Positions 1-9,946 of a stretch of DNA of 64,000 bases are shown here, piece by piece. This DNA comes from Flaccisagitta enflata (Eukaryota; Chaetognatha; Sagittoidea; Aphragmophora). The stretch is from positions 75,640,001 to 75,704,000 of the forward strand of contig OZ231127.1 in assembly GCA_965153355.1 (NCBI GenBank). Direction: 5' to 3'. Position 1 is the first letter of the stretch. Every line of letters starts with the position of its first letter. A model generated the notes under the pieces. The model ran no database searches. It was not told the DNA's origin and saw only the letters and a list, made by a program, of their open reading frames with translations. The translations under genes and the position numbers were made by a program.

Positions 1-16
1 ACAGCGTATTTGAATT

Positions 17-125
17 CCTGATGTAATTTCCTTTCATTTGATAGGTTGTACTGTATATTTTCATAAAAAGATAAAGTTTTTAATTCTTTTAGCTGCCGTT
101 CAAAATTAGTAACGGTGGCTAAAAT
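17..125 (+). repeat. Partial copy of the fold-back family seen at 3499-4242
   Basis: The stretch reads TCCTGATGTAATTTCCTTTC, then a line ending in AGTAACGGTGGCTAAAATAATG. It parallels the middle of the element at 3499-4242, which has TCCTGATAAGATTCCCTTTC and GTAACGGTGGCTTAAAAAATG in the same order and at similar spacing. Identity is clearly below that between recent copies, so this is an old fragment. Its left edge is near the window edge and cannot be defined. Confidence 0.5.
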
Positions 126-234
126 AATGGGAGAAAATGAATGATTCTCTGCACGATTTTGTTTTTCTTTCCGAATCCTCCGCCAGAGCGAGCTTTTATT
201 CGAATAGCTTCAGGCCGTAATACATAAAACCAGC

Positions 235-345
235 CAACCCTTAGCCCTAAAGCTAACCCTGTCTCTAACCCTAACCCTAAAACTATCCCCAACTTGGGGC
301 CCAAGCCTAACCCTAACCCTAAACCCACCCCTGACCCTAATTTTA
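235..345 (-). repeat. Degenerate interstitial telomere-like repeat
   Basis: The plus strand shows many CCCTAA units, some perfect (CTAACCCTAACCCTAA) and others drifted (AGCCCTAAAGCTAACCCTG). This is the complement of the TTAGGG animal telomere repeat. The units are out of register and short, with ordinary DNA on both sides, so it is an interstitial relic and not a chromosome end. The glycine-leucine ORF on the opposite strand is an artefact of this repeat. Confidence 0.7.
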
Positions 346-807
346 AAAAAAAAACGCTAAAAAAGTCTTAAAAACAAAAGATCACAGATGAATGTACAAT
401 TGTACCAAATAATAAAACTATTTCTCTCTATGAAAATATATGGTGCGATGTGTCAAATGAAGCGAAGATGCATCAAAAAGACAAAAAAAATGTGACTTTT
501 TGGCGAAACCGAGGTTTGAAATCAGACTCGTTATCATCATCATTACCCTCCAAAAATTTGTCACCATTTCGAAACAAACATGGATCAATATGCAGATTTG
601 AAGATTATGCTTAATTCTATCTAAGAGAATCCCAAGAAAACTGTCAAAGGTCCTCGCTGTCTGTGGGTGCCTTCGTCTGTCTGTCCGTTGTTCAGTGGGA
701 CCGTTATGCCTGTGCATAAAAACAATGTTCTCGGCACTTTCAGCAGCGGGTATATATAAGATTTCTTTCCGACCTTCAGTCCCTAGAACTTACTGTTAGG
801 ACGCATT
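346..807. other. No gene seen
   Basis: This AT-rich stretch has no ORF with recognisable content. At about 660-720 there is a GTCTGTCTGTCCGTT-like segment that may be a decayed fragment of the hairpin-capped elements, but no hairpin end is visible. Confidence 0.5.

Positions 808-901
<94 letters not shown>
808..901. repeat. (CT)n microsatellite
   Basis: About 46 uninterrupted CT units. Overlapping RERE and SLSL frames on the two strands are products of the repeat. Confidence 0.95.
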
Positions 902-902
<1 letters not shown>

Positions 903-1650
903 CACTCGCATACAAGCATGTACAAGTGCGGGACCGATTGCACGCAACAGATTAGCCTCATGCGACAAAAGAATCAAGCGGACTGAACGAAGCATCAAAA
1001 TGACGTAGGCGCTAGACTGATAGGTTAGGTTGAATCAATAAATTTGCCATTTAATGAGAAAGATTACAAGAGCATCTGACGAGTTTCAAATTCAGAGTTC
1101 AGAAATTAAAAAAAATATGAAAAAATCAAACGGAAAAACGGCTTCCCGTAATCGAATAAAAACGATGTCAACATAATCAGGAGGGGATTGCGAACTCATA
1201 GAGGTACTATCATGATTTGTGGCCACTTTCATAGGTAAAAAAATAAGTGTGCGTTGGTCCGTCCGTTGGTTGATCCTTAACCATCGAGTCGGAAGCTTGA
1301 AACCACGCACTTCCGCCAGTGTCCCCCTCCCCCTTTCCACTCGCGATGACATTTGTTCTATCAGCTAGTTATCCGCTCTGGGGGAGTCGGTATCAACCAA
1401 TTTTCGAAATGCTACTCGGACACATGACCCAAGTGTGCAGTTGCAGTATTCAGTGTGCAATTACTCTACCCTTCATGGAGACCTATCATCCCATGATATA
1501 TATTTTCTTTGAAGATGAAGTCCAACTTCCTTTAATCACTAAGATAAGCCCTTGAACTATTCTTAGCAAAAGGGGTCCATGTCCCACCCAGGGCCGTATG
1601 GCAAGGGGCCGCCAGGGCCGCCATGGCGGCACAGTGTCGGGACACACATC
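902..1650. other. No gene seen
   Basis: Unique-looking sequence with only short ORFs of ordinary composition and no recognisable domain. A GTCCGTCCGTTGG segment at about 1255-1270 recalls the tails of the hairpin-capped elements, without a cap. Confidence 0.4.
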
Positions 1651-1651
1651 C

Positions 1652-1653
<2 letters not shown>

Positions 1654-1687
<34 letters not shown>
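1654..1687. repeat. (GA)n microsatellite
   Basis: Short pure GA tract of about 17 units. Confidence 0.9.
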
Positions 1688-1691
<4 letters not shown>

Positions 1692-1915
1692 GCGGAGGTG
1701 GAGAGGGAGAGAAAGAAGGATTGTTTTGAACCTGAAACAAAGGGGATAAGTGGAATTGACTACCACCACTGTACCATTCACAAATAATGGCTCTCATAGT
1801 TTAGGTGGCAATGCTCAAACCGAACATTCTGCGTGTTTCTATATTTCTGAACCTTTTTTTTTCCTTTTTTTTCCATCATGAGAAGCTGTTATCATCTGAA
1901 TCTTTTCTTCTTAAG

Positions 1916-2080
1916 ATGTCAGCTGGATTTTGGTTTACTCCTAAACGTCGTAAAGTACAATGCTCAAACTGTGACAACATCTTTGATAATGATTACGCTT
2001 CCCGTCATATGACAAAGCATCACCCTACTTTGATAAGTGCAGGAAAAACGCCAATCATCACATTAATAAAAGAGAGCTAA
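1916..2080 (+). CDS. Short ORF with a C2H2-like zinc finger; possible transposase exon relic
   Basis: From the ATG at 1916 the frame gives 54 residues. A basic stretch (TPKRRK) is followed by a finger: two cysteines two residues apart (QCSNC), then IFDNDYASRH with histidines at H-x3-H/H-x4-H spacing (HMTKHH). Established knowledge: C2H2 and BED-like fingers of this form occur in transcription factors and at the N-terminus of hAT-type transposases. The reading frame is also open upstream, to 1811, but that part is hydrophobic, low in complexity and T-rich, so I chose the later ATG. No catalytic domain or further exon follows before 2767. It may be a decayed transposon exon, a single exon of a larger gene, or chance. 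Confidence 0.3.
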   Translation: MSAGFWFTPKRRKVQCSNCDNIFDNDYASRHMTKHHPTLISAGKTPIITLIKES

Positions 2081-2767
2081 CAGCCAAGTGTGTCTTCATC
2101 TTTAAAAAGAATATTTCATTTTAAACAAGGCTTTCTTTTACTGATATGCACTAACAATTACTGTTTTCTATACATGTAGAGATAAAAAATCACTAGTTAG
2201 TTGGTTGGGACACTAAGAAGTTGTCGTGACACAGATTGGGGGTGGACCCCCCAAATTCGTAGCCTCCCATACGGCGCTTATTGACTTATCTGAGATGAAA
2301 GAAATAAGTTGGGGAGTTCGGACACCCCTAACTCTTTATTTTCATAGAAATTATAACCTAGCTGAGTTGTCAGTCCTAGACAATGCCAGAAGCCAGCATA
2401 TGATCATATCCCATTAAACAGATATTCTATAGTTATTCAGAAGCTTTAACTAAGGGTCAGAACAAATGCCTTCATGCCTGTTTATGAAAAACTAATCCAA
2501 AGGTTTTGGATGATTACTTCTTTAACCACAAAGTTAGGGGTCATAGCCCAAGTTTGGATTTGTATGTATATGAGTGGAAGCATATGCTTAACAGGAATTT
2601 AGTTATTTGCTTTTTACTAGATAAAGATATTTAACAATTTTGAAAGACCTTTTTACTCAAGAATTTCCTTCAAATTACATTTTTACTTTTTGTTGCGCAT
2701 TTCATAACATGATCGCAAGGAAAAAGGGTTTGGACTAAATCATTAACAGTCGTGCCACACCCCTTTT
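2081..2767. other. No gene seen
   Basis: AT-rich sequence without a recognisable ORF, tandem repeat or terminal inverted repeat. Confidence 0.4.
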
Positions 2768-3195
2768 GGGCAGCGGCCCCGAAGGGGTCGATGACCTATG
2801 CTTTCACACATATGGGGGATTTTCTCCTTCTCCTCCATCTTCTTCTCCATCCCCCCCCTCAAATCCCAGTCTCGAGGCTTAAATTCCAGTCTCAAGGCCA
2901 AAATCCCAGTCTCGAGTCCCGAATCCCAGCCTTGAGGCCCAGATCCTAGCCTCAAGGCCCAAATCCTAGCCTCAAGGCGGGGATTTGGGCCTCGACACTG
3001 GGATTTTGGCCTTGAGACTGGAATTTAAGCCTCGAGACTGGGATTTGAGGGGGGGGGGGGGGACGGAGAAGAAGATCCCCATATGTGTGAAAGCATAGGT
3101 CATCGACCGCTGCCCTGCTCCCCCTTCAACTTCAAGCACAACCTACTCAGCAGGGCACGGGTACCGCTGACCATCTAACGCTTTTGCGACTATTT
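2768..3195 (-). mobile_element. Type C fold-back element, copy 1
   Basis: The left end GGGCAGCGGCCCCGAAGGGG, followed by a block ending in GACCTATGCTTTCACACATA, is mirrored at 3074-3115 by an inverted copy, in which the internal CCCCTTCGGGGC part is deleted. Between the ends, units such as CCCAGTCTCGAGGCTTAAAT run in one direction to about 2965 and in the complementary direction from about 2975 to 3045, so the interior is a long palindrome. Right of the fold-back lies the single-sided tail of this family (on the minus strand AATAGTCGCAAAAGCGTTAG, then GGTACCCGTGCCCTGC). Copies at 43522, 60714 and 61374 carry the same tail. No protein is encoded. Confidence 0.8.
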
Positions 3196-3498
3196 ACATT
3201 GTAATAAATGGGAAGAAGGAAAAGAAACAGGAAACTGCTATACAATATTATGGGGAAAGTAGGGGTGGCACGACTGTAAATGATGAAGTCCCATGAGCTT
3301 TTCCTTTCAGATATCAATCAAAGTAAGGGTCCCTCCACAATTAGAGCTATCGGTGGTCATTGTGGAATGAATACTTTTCCCTCAGGCCTCCCTCAGGCTT
3401 TGGTGGTTCCTCCCCTAATATCATGTTGATCTATGATTGCGCATAACCCGTTCATATGTCCAATTGGCATTTCCAATGTTGGTTGACACCGTCCCCCT
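3196..3498. other. No gene seen
   Basis: Short spacer between the type C element and the fold-back element. No supported feature. Confidence 0.4.
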
Positions 3499-4242
3499 CA
3501 CTGCTTTCTGACAAAAGATTTGTGACAAGAATGATATCACTCCGGGTTTTTCTGCATTCATGTGTAGGTCATAGGCATACAAATCAAGAACTATCCAGTG
3601 GAAAATCATCCCTAGTGCGCATTTTGAAAAAAAATCAAAAATTTATAATTCTTAGCTTCATTTTGCACAAAGAATTTTTCAATTTGGTCTGACTCTTTTT
3701 TTAAACAGCAAATTGCTAATCCTGATAAGATTCCCTTTCATTTTATAGGTCGCATTTTACGGTTTTGATGAAAAATTCGATTTTCATATCTTAGGCCACC
3801 ACTGCATTTTTTGTAACGGTGGCTTAAAAAATGAAAATCTTATTTCTTTTTAAAACCACATAAGGCGACCTATCAAATGAAATGGAACTTTATTAGGATT
3901 AGCTATATGCTGTTAAACAAGCCTAGGCGGGCAAATTGATGCGTCATCTGCATGATATTAGAGGAAGCGTATTGGACAGACGGACGGACTGACCGACGGA
4001 CAGACCCTCTTATACAGATGCGATGACGCATCCAAAAAAGAGTCAGACCAAATTGAAAAATTCTTTGTGCAAATTGAAGCTAAAGATTTTCAATTTTTGA
4101 CTTTTTTTCAGAATGCACTCTAGGACTAGGGATGATTTTCCACTGGATGGTTCTTGATTTGTATGCCTATGACCTACACAAATATGCAGAAAAACCCGGA
4201 GTGATATCATTCTCGTCACAAATCTTCTGTCAGAAAGCAGTG
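3499..4242. mobile_element. Long fold-back element, interrupted by a nested insertion
   Basis: The left arm begins CACTGCTTTCTGACAAAAGA and the right arm ends with its inverted copy (TCTGTCAGAAAGCAGTG). The inverted repeat continues for more than 200 bp, through GTGATATCATTC and the segment around TCATCCCTAG, to a central hairpin at about 3797-3830 (GCCACCACTGC / GTAACGGTGGC). The right arm is split by a 119-bp type B element at 3915-4033. Outside that insertion the arms align almost continuously. No TA duplication is visible at the ends. The ORFs on both strands here mirror each other because of the inverted repeat and are not genes. Confidence 0.8.
3915..4033 (-). mobile_element. Minimal type B hairpin-capped element, nested
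   Basis: Read on the plus strand the insert starts AAACAAGCCTAGG and contains GATGCGTCATC at 3938-3948. A CGGACGG/GACC tract and CCTCTTATA follow, and it ends with the hairpin GATGCGATGACGCATC before an A run. The subterminal GATGCGTCATC is exactly the complement of the 3' half of the hairpin. The other arm of the host fold-back (about 3701-3715) reads straight through and represents the empty site: GCTGTTT then seven A, against GCTGTT, insert, six A. That fixes both boundaries to within one or two bases and shows no target duplication beyond the T/A run. Confidence 0.8.
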
Positions 4243-4545
4243 CCCTTGTCTTACATTCTTACGGACGATTGTTTAGAAAAACCAATAACCTGAAGCAAAG
4301 TTGCATAATAAGAGTCACGTGCGTGTCAAGACGGAAACCACAACCAATTTCCCTTCAAACCATTTTTTTTCGGAAATGCCAAGTTTCCGTTAACGGCAAA
4401 TTACCGCTAAAGGCATAATTAAAGTGGAACTCCATGAAAGGTCACAAAGCTGAATCTCTTTTCAGCACACTTGGCAAGTCCTCTGAGGTAATCAATGAGT
4501 TGGCGGCTCGTTGCGCATTTGGCGTATATGTCCGCGTGACTCTGC
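4243..4545. other. No gene seen
   Basis: Ordinary-looking unique sequence without a supported feature. Confidence 0.4.
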
Positions 4546-4770
4546 GTTTCGTCGTCGTCGTCGTCGTTGTCGTCGTCTTTGGCGCAGGAACGTCTTTGTC
4601 GTCGTCTCCGTCGTTGTGTCTCATGGCCATACAGAAGTTGTCGTTGTCATCGTTGTTGCCGTTCTCATCATCGTCTTCGTCATGGATGCCGGCGTCGTCG
4701 CGTACCAATTCGTGGCGTTAACGTCGTCATCGTCATCGTCATCTTCATCGTCATCGTCATCGCCATAATC
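4546..4770. repeat. Degenerate (GTC)n / (CGT)n block
   Basis: GTC, GTT and ATC triplets with frequent substitutions. Five overlapping ORFs on both strands (poly-V/R/S/D/T) are all consequences of the triplet period, so none is annotated. Confidence 0.9.
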
Positions 4771-4775
4771 GTAAT

Positions 4776-5541
4776 CTTGTTCTCATGGCATTTCTTTTTT
4801 TATCATTTTTTTTATTCTCGTAGTTTTCCTGTGAGAGTTTAACTCACGCGTTCAGTCTTTCCTTTTTAAATAAAAAATGCTCTTCCAGATTTTCATTCAA
4901 ATTGAAATCTCATTTCCGCTAATCGTCTTTTTTCAACTTTTGAAAAATGGTTTTACTGGTCTCTTTTTTTCTCCTTTTGGTTGATAAACTTTGAAATCTG
5001 CGTCTTGATAATTTGTAATTTTTGTACTTTCCATTTGAAATGGAGTGAATTTTATTCCTCGTCTGGCCAACGATCATTCGGAAAGCTGTCTGGCTTTCAA
5101 TCCATTTGTCTCTTTGTTCGATGATCTTGACACAACGTCAAACACAATGCGTCCCAAAAAAAATGTTACCGGGTTATTTTAATTATTACAATAAAAAAAA
5201 AAGCTTGATACTTTTTGCCAGTTGGTACTGATCACCCTATATCTTTTTAATCTCTTTCTAATCTGTATGTCTTAACAAGGTCTGGTCAATCGAACGTTAT
5301 ATAAACTATTTGTCTATCTCAACCACAACTTAGTGCCTTTTTTTGGGACTTAGGGCATAACTTTGATTAGTATGTATAATGATAGCAATCAGAAGTCAAG
5401 CATCAATGCTAACTATTGCATAACCTGTTAACTAATATTTGAGAAAAACAGGTGTTCTATCATCCTATATTCTTTTATATACTATCGAAGAAAAACGTAT
5501 TTCTACACCTTCTACCAAGGATATCCCCCTTCTAGGAAAGC
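4776..5541. other. No gene seen
   Basis: AT-rich, without a long ORF or a tandem repeat. Confidence 0.4.
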
Positions 5542-5543
5542 TA

Positions 5544-6148
5544 CAGTACGATGGGAGCAGTGACGACCTAGACTAGAGGATAGATTTTAAGTACCTTAAT
5601 CTTATTTATGTTAAAAAACATTTGAGATTTAGGTTAATTGAAAATTGCCTAATTGAGTGAATGCATTTGCGTCTTTTAAATTTCAACTTGTGAGTTGAGC
5701 TCATCCAGACTTCATCTTTCAAGTATCTAACCTATTTCATTAGATTTTCATTAAATTTCACATAATTAGGAAAATAAAATCAGCTCAATCAGACCATTTT
5801 TACAGGTTTTACGGTTTTTTTGATAAACAAAAGTTATGCAAATTAGTTTTTAGGCAAAACTTAAAATCGCTATAAAACCTGTAAAAATGGGCCGATTGAA
5901 CTGATTCTTTTTTTCAAAATTATATAAAATTTGTACCCAATCTATTGAGATAGGTTAAAACTTTGAAAAAATGAAATCTTGATGAGGTCAAGTCGCAAAT
6001 TGAAGTTTGAGAGACGCAAACCTTTTCACTCAATAGAGTAACCTTTAAATAGCCTAAATCTAATATCATGATATTTCATAATAAAAATAAAATTACGATA
6101 CAAAAAATCTATCCTCCAGTCTAGGTCGTCATTGCTCCCATTGTACTG
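5544..6148. mobile_element. TA-flanked long-TIR MITE (CAGTACGATGGG family)
   Basis: The left end CAGTACGATGGGAGCAGTGA and the right end, read inverted as CAGTACAATGGGAGCAATGA, continue as inverted repeats through ACGACCTAGACT and AGGATAGATTTT. Further inward, arms such as GAGTTGAGCTCATCC and TTTTTACAGGTTTTA pair imperfectly towards a centre near 5845. Both edges abut TA (5542-5543 and 6149-6150). A fold-back form, CAGT ends and a TA target duplication are typical of non-autonomous Tc1/mariner-like elements. There is no transposase. Confidence 0.8.
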
Positions 6149-6229
6149 TAGATAGATTAAAAAGAAAAAAATTCAACCTCATCAAAAAATCTTTGAAGTG
6201 ATTCCAATCTGGTTGCTGTGGGGCATCCT

Positions 6230-6861
6230 CTGAATCACGAAATTCGTGCTTAAGTTAAAACTATTTCCACTGAAGCGCACCCTAGTGCTTCAGTGGAATG
6301 AAAAATAACTAGTGCTTTTTGCAATTTGAGCTTCAGTGGAATTAGACATAACTGATTTTGTCACAGTAAAACAAATAGTCAAAGTAATCTTTTCTATCTG
6401 AGGAAATCAAGAAAATCCATTATTTTCCCCCCACCTCCCTCTATTTCTCCTTACTTCAGAACACATACTAAATAAATGTTATTATAAATGAAATATGTTT
6501 TAACATCAACTTAATTTTTGATCCTTTTAAAAAAATTACATGTGAGAAAACTTATTTTCATTCAGAAAGAAAAAAAATTCATATGATAGAAAACAAATTT
6601 ATAATAGAAAAAAAATTAAAAAGAAAAGAAATTTGAAGATATTCAAAAATGACAAGGTAAAAAAAAACCTTTTTTTTTTTAATTAAAAGAAATCAATTTT
6701 TTTATTTCACTGGAGTACTTACATTAAATCACTGCAGTTTGAAAAAAGGTAAAGAGTCAATCCACTGAAGCATGAATTCTAATTCCACTGAAGCACTAGG
6801 TAGTGCTTCAGTGGAATAGGCTTTTACTGGCCTCATTTTCATATCAGAGTTCGTGATTCAG
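6230..6861 (+). mobile_element. Hairpin-rich element with CACTGAAGCAC motifs, copy 1
   Basis: The ends CTGAATCACGAA and TTCGTGATTCAG are inverted. The interior has repeated hairpins with arms CACTGAAGCAC / GTGCTTCAGTG near both ends. The one at 6781-6816 has 17-bp perfect arms around GG. The centre (about 6400-6720) is AT-rich with many A runs. No ORF is carried. The end block is shared in reverse orientation with 57440-57597. Confidence 0.65.
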
Positions 6862-7332
6862 TAGATAGACCGTTGCTGTATCTTAAACCGTTTAGAAACT
6901 AAAACCAAAATGCAAAAACATTGATTTTGAAAATCAAGAAATTATTGAAGACAGCAGAATGCAGAAATTACAGACACCCTTGAATCAACATCCAGAGCAG
7001 CTAGTATAATCTAAAAAACAACAACAAAATTATCTGCATCAAAAACTATTAAAGATGAACTCATTGGGGTTTCTGTGATTTTGTTCATTTGAAAATGGCA
7101 GATATATCATCCATAATAAGTTAGAATGGCTTTAAATATTGCTTCCAAAAACTTTCACAAGAATTTTTAGTTAAGAAATAGGTTATTTCATCGACTAACA
7201 TTTTTTGTACAATGAATAGGAATATGTATTAGATCATTAAATCATATTGTATCGCGTGTTTTCCTAGGTATTATCTTAGGATTCTTTACATACTTTTCCA
7301 CACAAAACATCATAGAAACTTTTTCACTCCTC
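6862..7332. other. No gene seen
   Basis: AT-rich sequence with no supported feature. Confidence 0.4.
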
Positions 7333-7538
7333 TTTTTTTAGTCGCGTGCACGCGACACTATGACCCTCTCTGTCCGTCTGTCGGCCCGTCTATCGATTTG
7401 TCGGTCGGTTGGTCTGTTGGTCCATCGTGCTTAGCCTTTTTTCCGCCGTTTTACGTCGTTTTAAGTCATCTTAAGTCATTTTATATTTTGTCTTTTAGTC
7501 TTGACGACCGCACGCGACTTAGAGCAGTTGGCCTTGTT
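7333..7538 (+). mobile_element. Type A hairpin-capped element
   Basis: A T run is followed by the perfect hairpin GTCGCGTGCACGCGAC at 7341-7356, then a GTC-rich tract (GTCGGTCGGTTGGTC). The core has a degenerate TTTTAAGTCA repeat. The right part is CCGCACGCGACTTA and then TTGGCCTTGTT. The half-palindrome CACGCGAC near the right end complements the left half of the cap. The 3' end without GTGTATCC places it in the same subtype as the elements at 49488 and 58186. Confidence 0.75.
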
Positions 7539-7823
7539 CTCTCAATTAGAGCTTTCATTTTATCCTTGGTTGATTTCCGGTCTTCATTAGTTCTTTTCAA
7601 TGGATTAAAGCCGGCATTTTCCTTTTCCCCTCAGCATCCCCCCTTTTTGCGGCACTATTTTATCCCTCCTCATCACAGTTATTAGACGAAGTACGGATGA
7701 TAAGTTTACAAAGCTATTGTGCTATTGTGTCATGGCTCTCTTAAACAAAGTAAAGTTTCTCATCCTCCTTCATGTACTCATCAATGTGAATGAGTCGTTA
7801 TACCTCCTGATGTGGTCACATTA

Positions 7824-8002
7824 TTTTCAGTCGCGTGCCACATGGCTCTACACCTCGCTTTGTTGATCGGTCACTTGGTCAGTCACACTTTGATTCTTTT
7901 TTGGCCTTACTGCTCCTGCCTAAATACTCGTATGACCTTAAATACAGCCTCTGTCCACACGCACGCGACAATAGTAGCCTTGTATCCAGCATTATTTCTT
8001 TT
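7824..8002 (+). mobile_element. Type A element, decayed cap
   Basis: AGTCGCGTGCCACATGGCTC is a damaged version of the hairpin, followed by TCTACACCTCGCTTTG and a short GTC tract. Then come ACTGCTCCTGCC, TGACCTTAAATACAG, the half-palindrome CACGCGACAATAG and GTATCCAGC. The order matches the other type A copies. Confidence 0.7.
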
Positions 8003-8046
8003 GGATATGATGAACATTTAATTCCACTTGTTTCCATCTTTAAACG

Positions 8047-8246
8047 AAACAATGCCAGATTCATGGCTACCCCAGTCTCGTGCGGGTGGGCAGAGGTGTA
8101 TTTGAGGTCACTTGATCATTTGGGCAGGAGCAGTGAGGCCAAAGACAGCAAAAACCCCAAAAAAGTCAAATGTGACAGACGGACCGAATGACGGACAGAC
8201 ACACCCACAAAGCGGGGTGTAGAGTCGCGTAGAACGCGACCAAAAA
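8047..8246 (-). mobile_element. Type A element
   Basis: On the minus strand the order is the cap GTCGCGTTCTACGCGAC, TCTACACCCCGC, a GTCCGTC tract, CACTGCTCCTGCCCAAATGA, CTGCCCACCCGCACGAGACT and GGGGTAGCCATG. It is a complete copy, slightly diverged. It lies within 50 bp of the preceding copy in the opposite orientation. Confidence 0.75.
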
Positions 8247-8397
8247 GATAGCAATACCAGATTGGAACCGAATGAAAGCACTTTGGAAGGGCTATGAAAT
8301 GGTTTAAGATTTGGTAAGCTTGTCTAAGATATAAAGGCAAAATTAGTCTTTTAAAAGTGTGTCTTTTTTTCGCATAGTAAGTAAATTGCGTTAAAAA

Positions 8398-8470
8398 ATT
8401 GAATTTCAACAAAAAGCTGTCACTTGAAATTTGGTTGAATTTCAACAAAAAGCTGTCACTTGAAATTTGG
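8398..8470 (+). repeat. 36-bp tandem duplication
   Basis: A unit beginning TTGAATTTCAACAAAAAGCT and ending TTGAAATTTGG occurs twice in direct succession, without a visible mismatch. It is a recent local duplication. Confidence 0.9.
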
Positions 8471-8580
8471 TTGGATTCCATCTGATATAATTTGTACACC
8501 TATATTCTATTTGATACATACACTGTGCACCAGTAGTGTATCTCATATTATGTCTGCTTACTGCTTTCTTGGCTCCGACG

Positions 8581-8781
8581 TTTTTAGCCGCGTGCTACAC
8601 AACTCTACACTCCGCTTTATCGGTCCGTTGGTCCGTTGGTCCATCCATCACACTTTACTTTTTTGTTTTTTTTTTTGCGGTCCTTGGCCTCACTGCTCCT
8701 GCCCAAATGATGATGTGACCTCAAATACAGTCCCTGCCCACCCGCACGCGAGTCGGGTAGCCGTGTATCCGGCCTTGTTTT
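8581..8781 (+). mobile_element. Type A element
   Basis: A cap variant GCCGCGTGCTACACAACT with mutations, then TCTACACTCCGC, GGTCCGTTGG repeats, ACTGCTCCTGCCCAAATGAT, TGACCTCAAATACAG, CCCACCCGCACGCGAGTCGG, TAGCCGTGTATCCGGCCTTG and TTTT. Confidence 0.75.
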
Positions 8782-9013
8782 CTTTCCACTTAAGGAAATC
8801 TCGTTAAAATCTTTCACAAATGCATTTTGTCGTCAGTAATTTTCTTGATGGAGGCAGTGAATTCTCGAAAGCTGAGAGTTTCTTGTGGTCTCGTGGTCTT
8901 GTGGTTGTTATAACGGAGGAGCATCGACGTTTGGGTTTGGTTACTTTGGTTTCCGCATCCATTTCGTATCAAAACGCCAATCAGTAAGTTACATGCAACG
9001 CGACTCTGACCCA

Positions 9014-9197
9014 TTTTTAGTCGCGGACACGCGACTCTACACCTTGCCGTGTTGGTCGGTAGGTCGGTCGGTAGGTCGGTAGGTCGGTCGGTCGGTATGT
9101 CCGTCCGTCCTTCACATTTTTGAATTCCGAGCGGTTTTCGCATTACTGCTCCTGCCCAACCATCCGCGACTGGATTGCCGTGTATCCGGCCTTGTTT
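9014..9197 (+). mobile_element. Type A element, GGACA-cap subtype
   Basis: The cap is GTCGCGGACACGCGAC and the matching 3' half reads ATCCGCGACTGG. The change from GCGTGC to GCGGA has therefore happened in both places. Between them are TCTACACCTTGCCGTG, a (GTCG)n/(GTAG)n tract and TTTTTGAATTCCGAGCGG. It ends GTGTATCCGGCCTTGTTT. The same subtype is at 25952-26116. Just upstream, at about 8998-9007, CAACGCGACTCTG may be the stump of another copy. Confidence 0.8.
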
Positions 9198-9855
9198 CGA
9201 TCCGTCCGTCCATCCTTTCTAAAACATATCTTTTGTTTATGACTTGCTACTTTCGTCAGGTGTGCGACCCGCAATTGTTCTGCGTTGTTGAGCGTAAACC
9301 ATATCCTGTCTCAGATAGGCTTGTTCGTTTTCATCTTAATACAAGCTGAGAATCAACTAAAAATACTCAGAAAAAAACAAAATAGAAGAATTGAAAAAGG
9401 AAACAGCCCATAAAATACAAAAAGAAAAAAAGGAACAAAAAGGAAAAAAAAAGGAAAAAAAGAAAAAAAAGATACCAACCTACGTTTAAAGCCAAGGAAA
9501 GAGGACCTAGTCTCTACTCTACACTACGATTAGTTAGGGCGCATGCACCATGACCGCGTGGAGAGGGAAATGAGCCGTATCACAGGCCATCTATTTGTTT
9601 GTTACAATTTTCATAAAAAAGATGTTACTGTTTCCTCCTCTTCAACCTTTACATCAAAACAAAAAAAGTCAATCCTTCAATTAACTCGGAGCTTACAACG
9701 CTTACAACACTTACGACGCTTCCAACAACGACCACAGTCACATCAAACATCACTTTGCTTGCTTTGCAGAGATTGTTAGTAAAGATATCACTCAAGTTAC
9801 GATAAACGAAAAAGATCATCTACATCTACCGACTGCCGATGAACCAACTGCCGAC
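9198..9855. other. No gene seen; A-rich stretch at 9410-9475
   Basis: The region contains an A-rich, AAAAGGAAAA-like low-complexity patch. The 78-codon ORF starting at 9543 has no recognisable content. Confidence 0.4.
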
Positions 9856-9857
9856 TG

Positions 9858-9946
9858 CTGATGTAGCGGCTGCCAGCTGCCGACATCACCGGCTAACGTC
9901 TGTCGACATCACCGGCTAACGTCTGCCGACATCGCCGGCTGTCGTA
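9858..9946 (+). repeat. 23-bp minisatellite (ACATCACCGGCTAACGTC)
   Basis: Roughly three units of CGACATCACCGGCTAACGTC plus TGC or TGT in tandem. The last unit is altered to CGCCGGCTGTCG. Confidence 0.85.

Noticed and set aside
3421-3692. Overlapping ORFs on both strands near 3421-3692 as genes
   Set aside because: They lie in one arm of a fold-back element, and similar peptides are predicted from the other arm.
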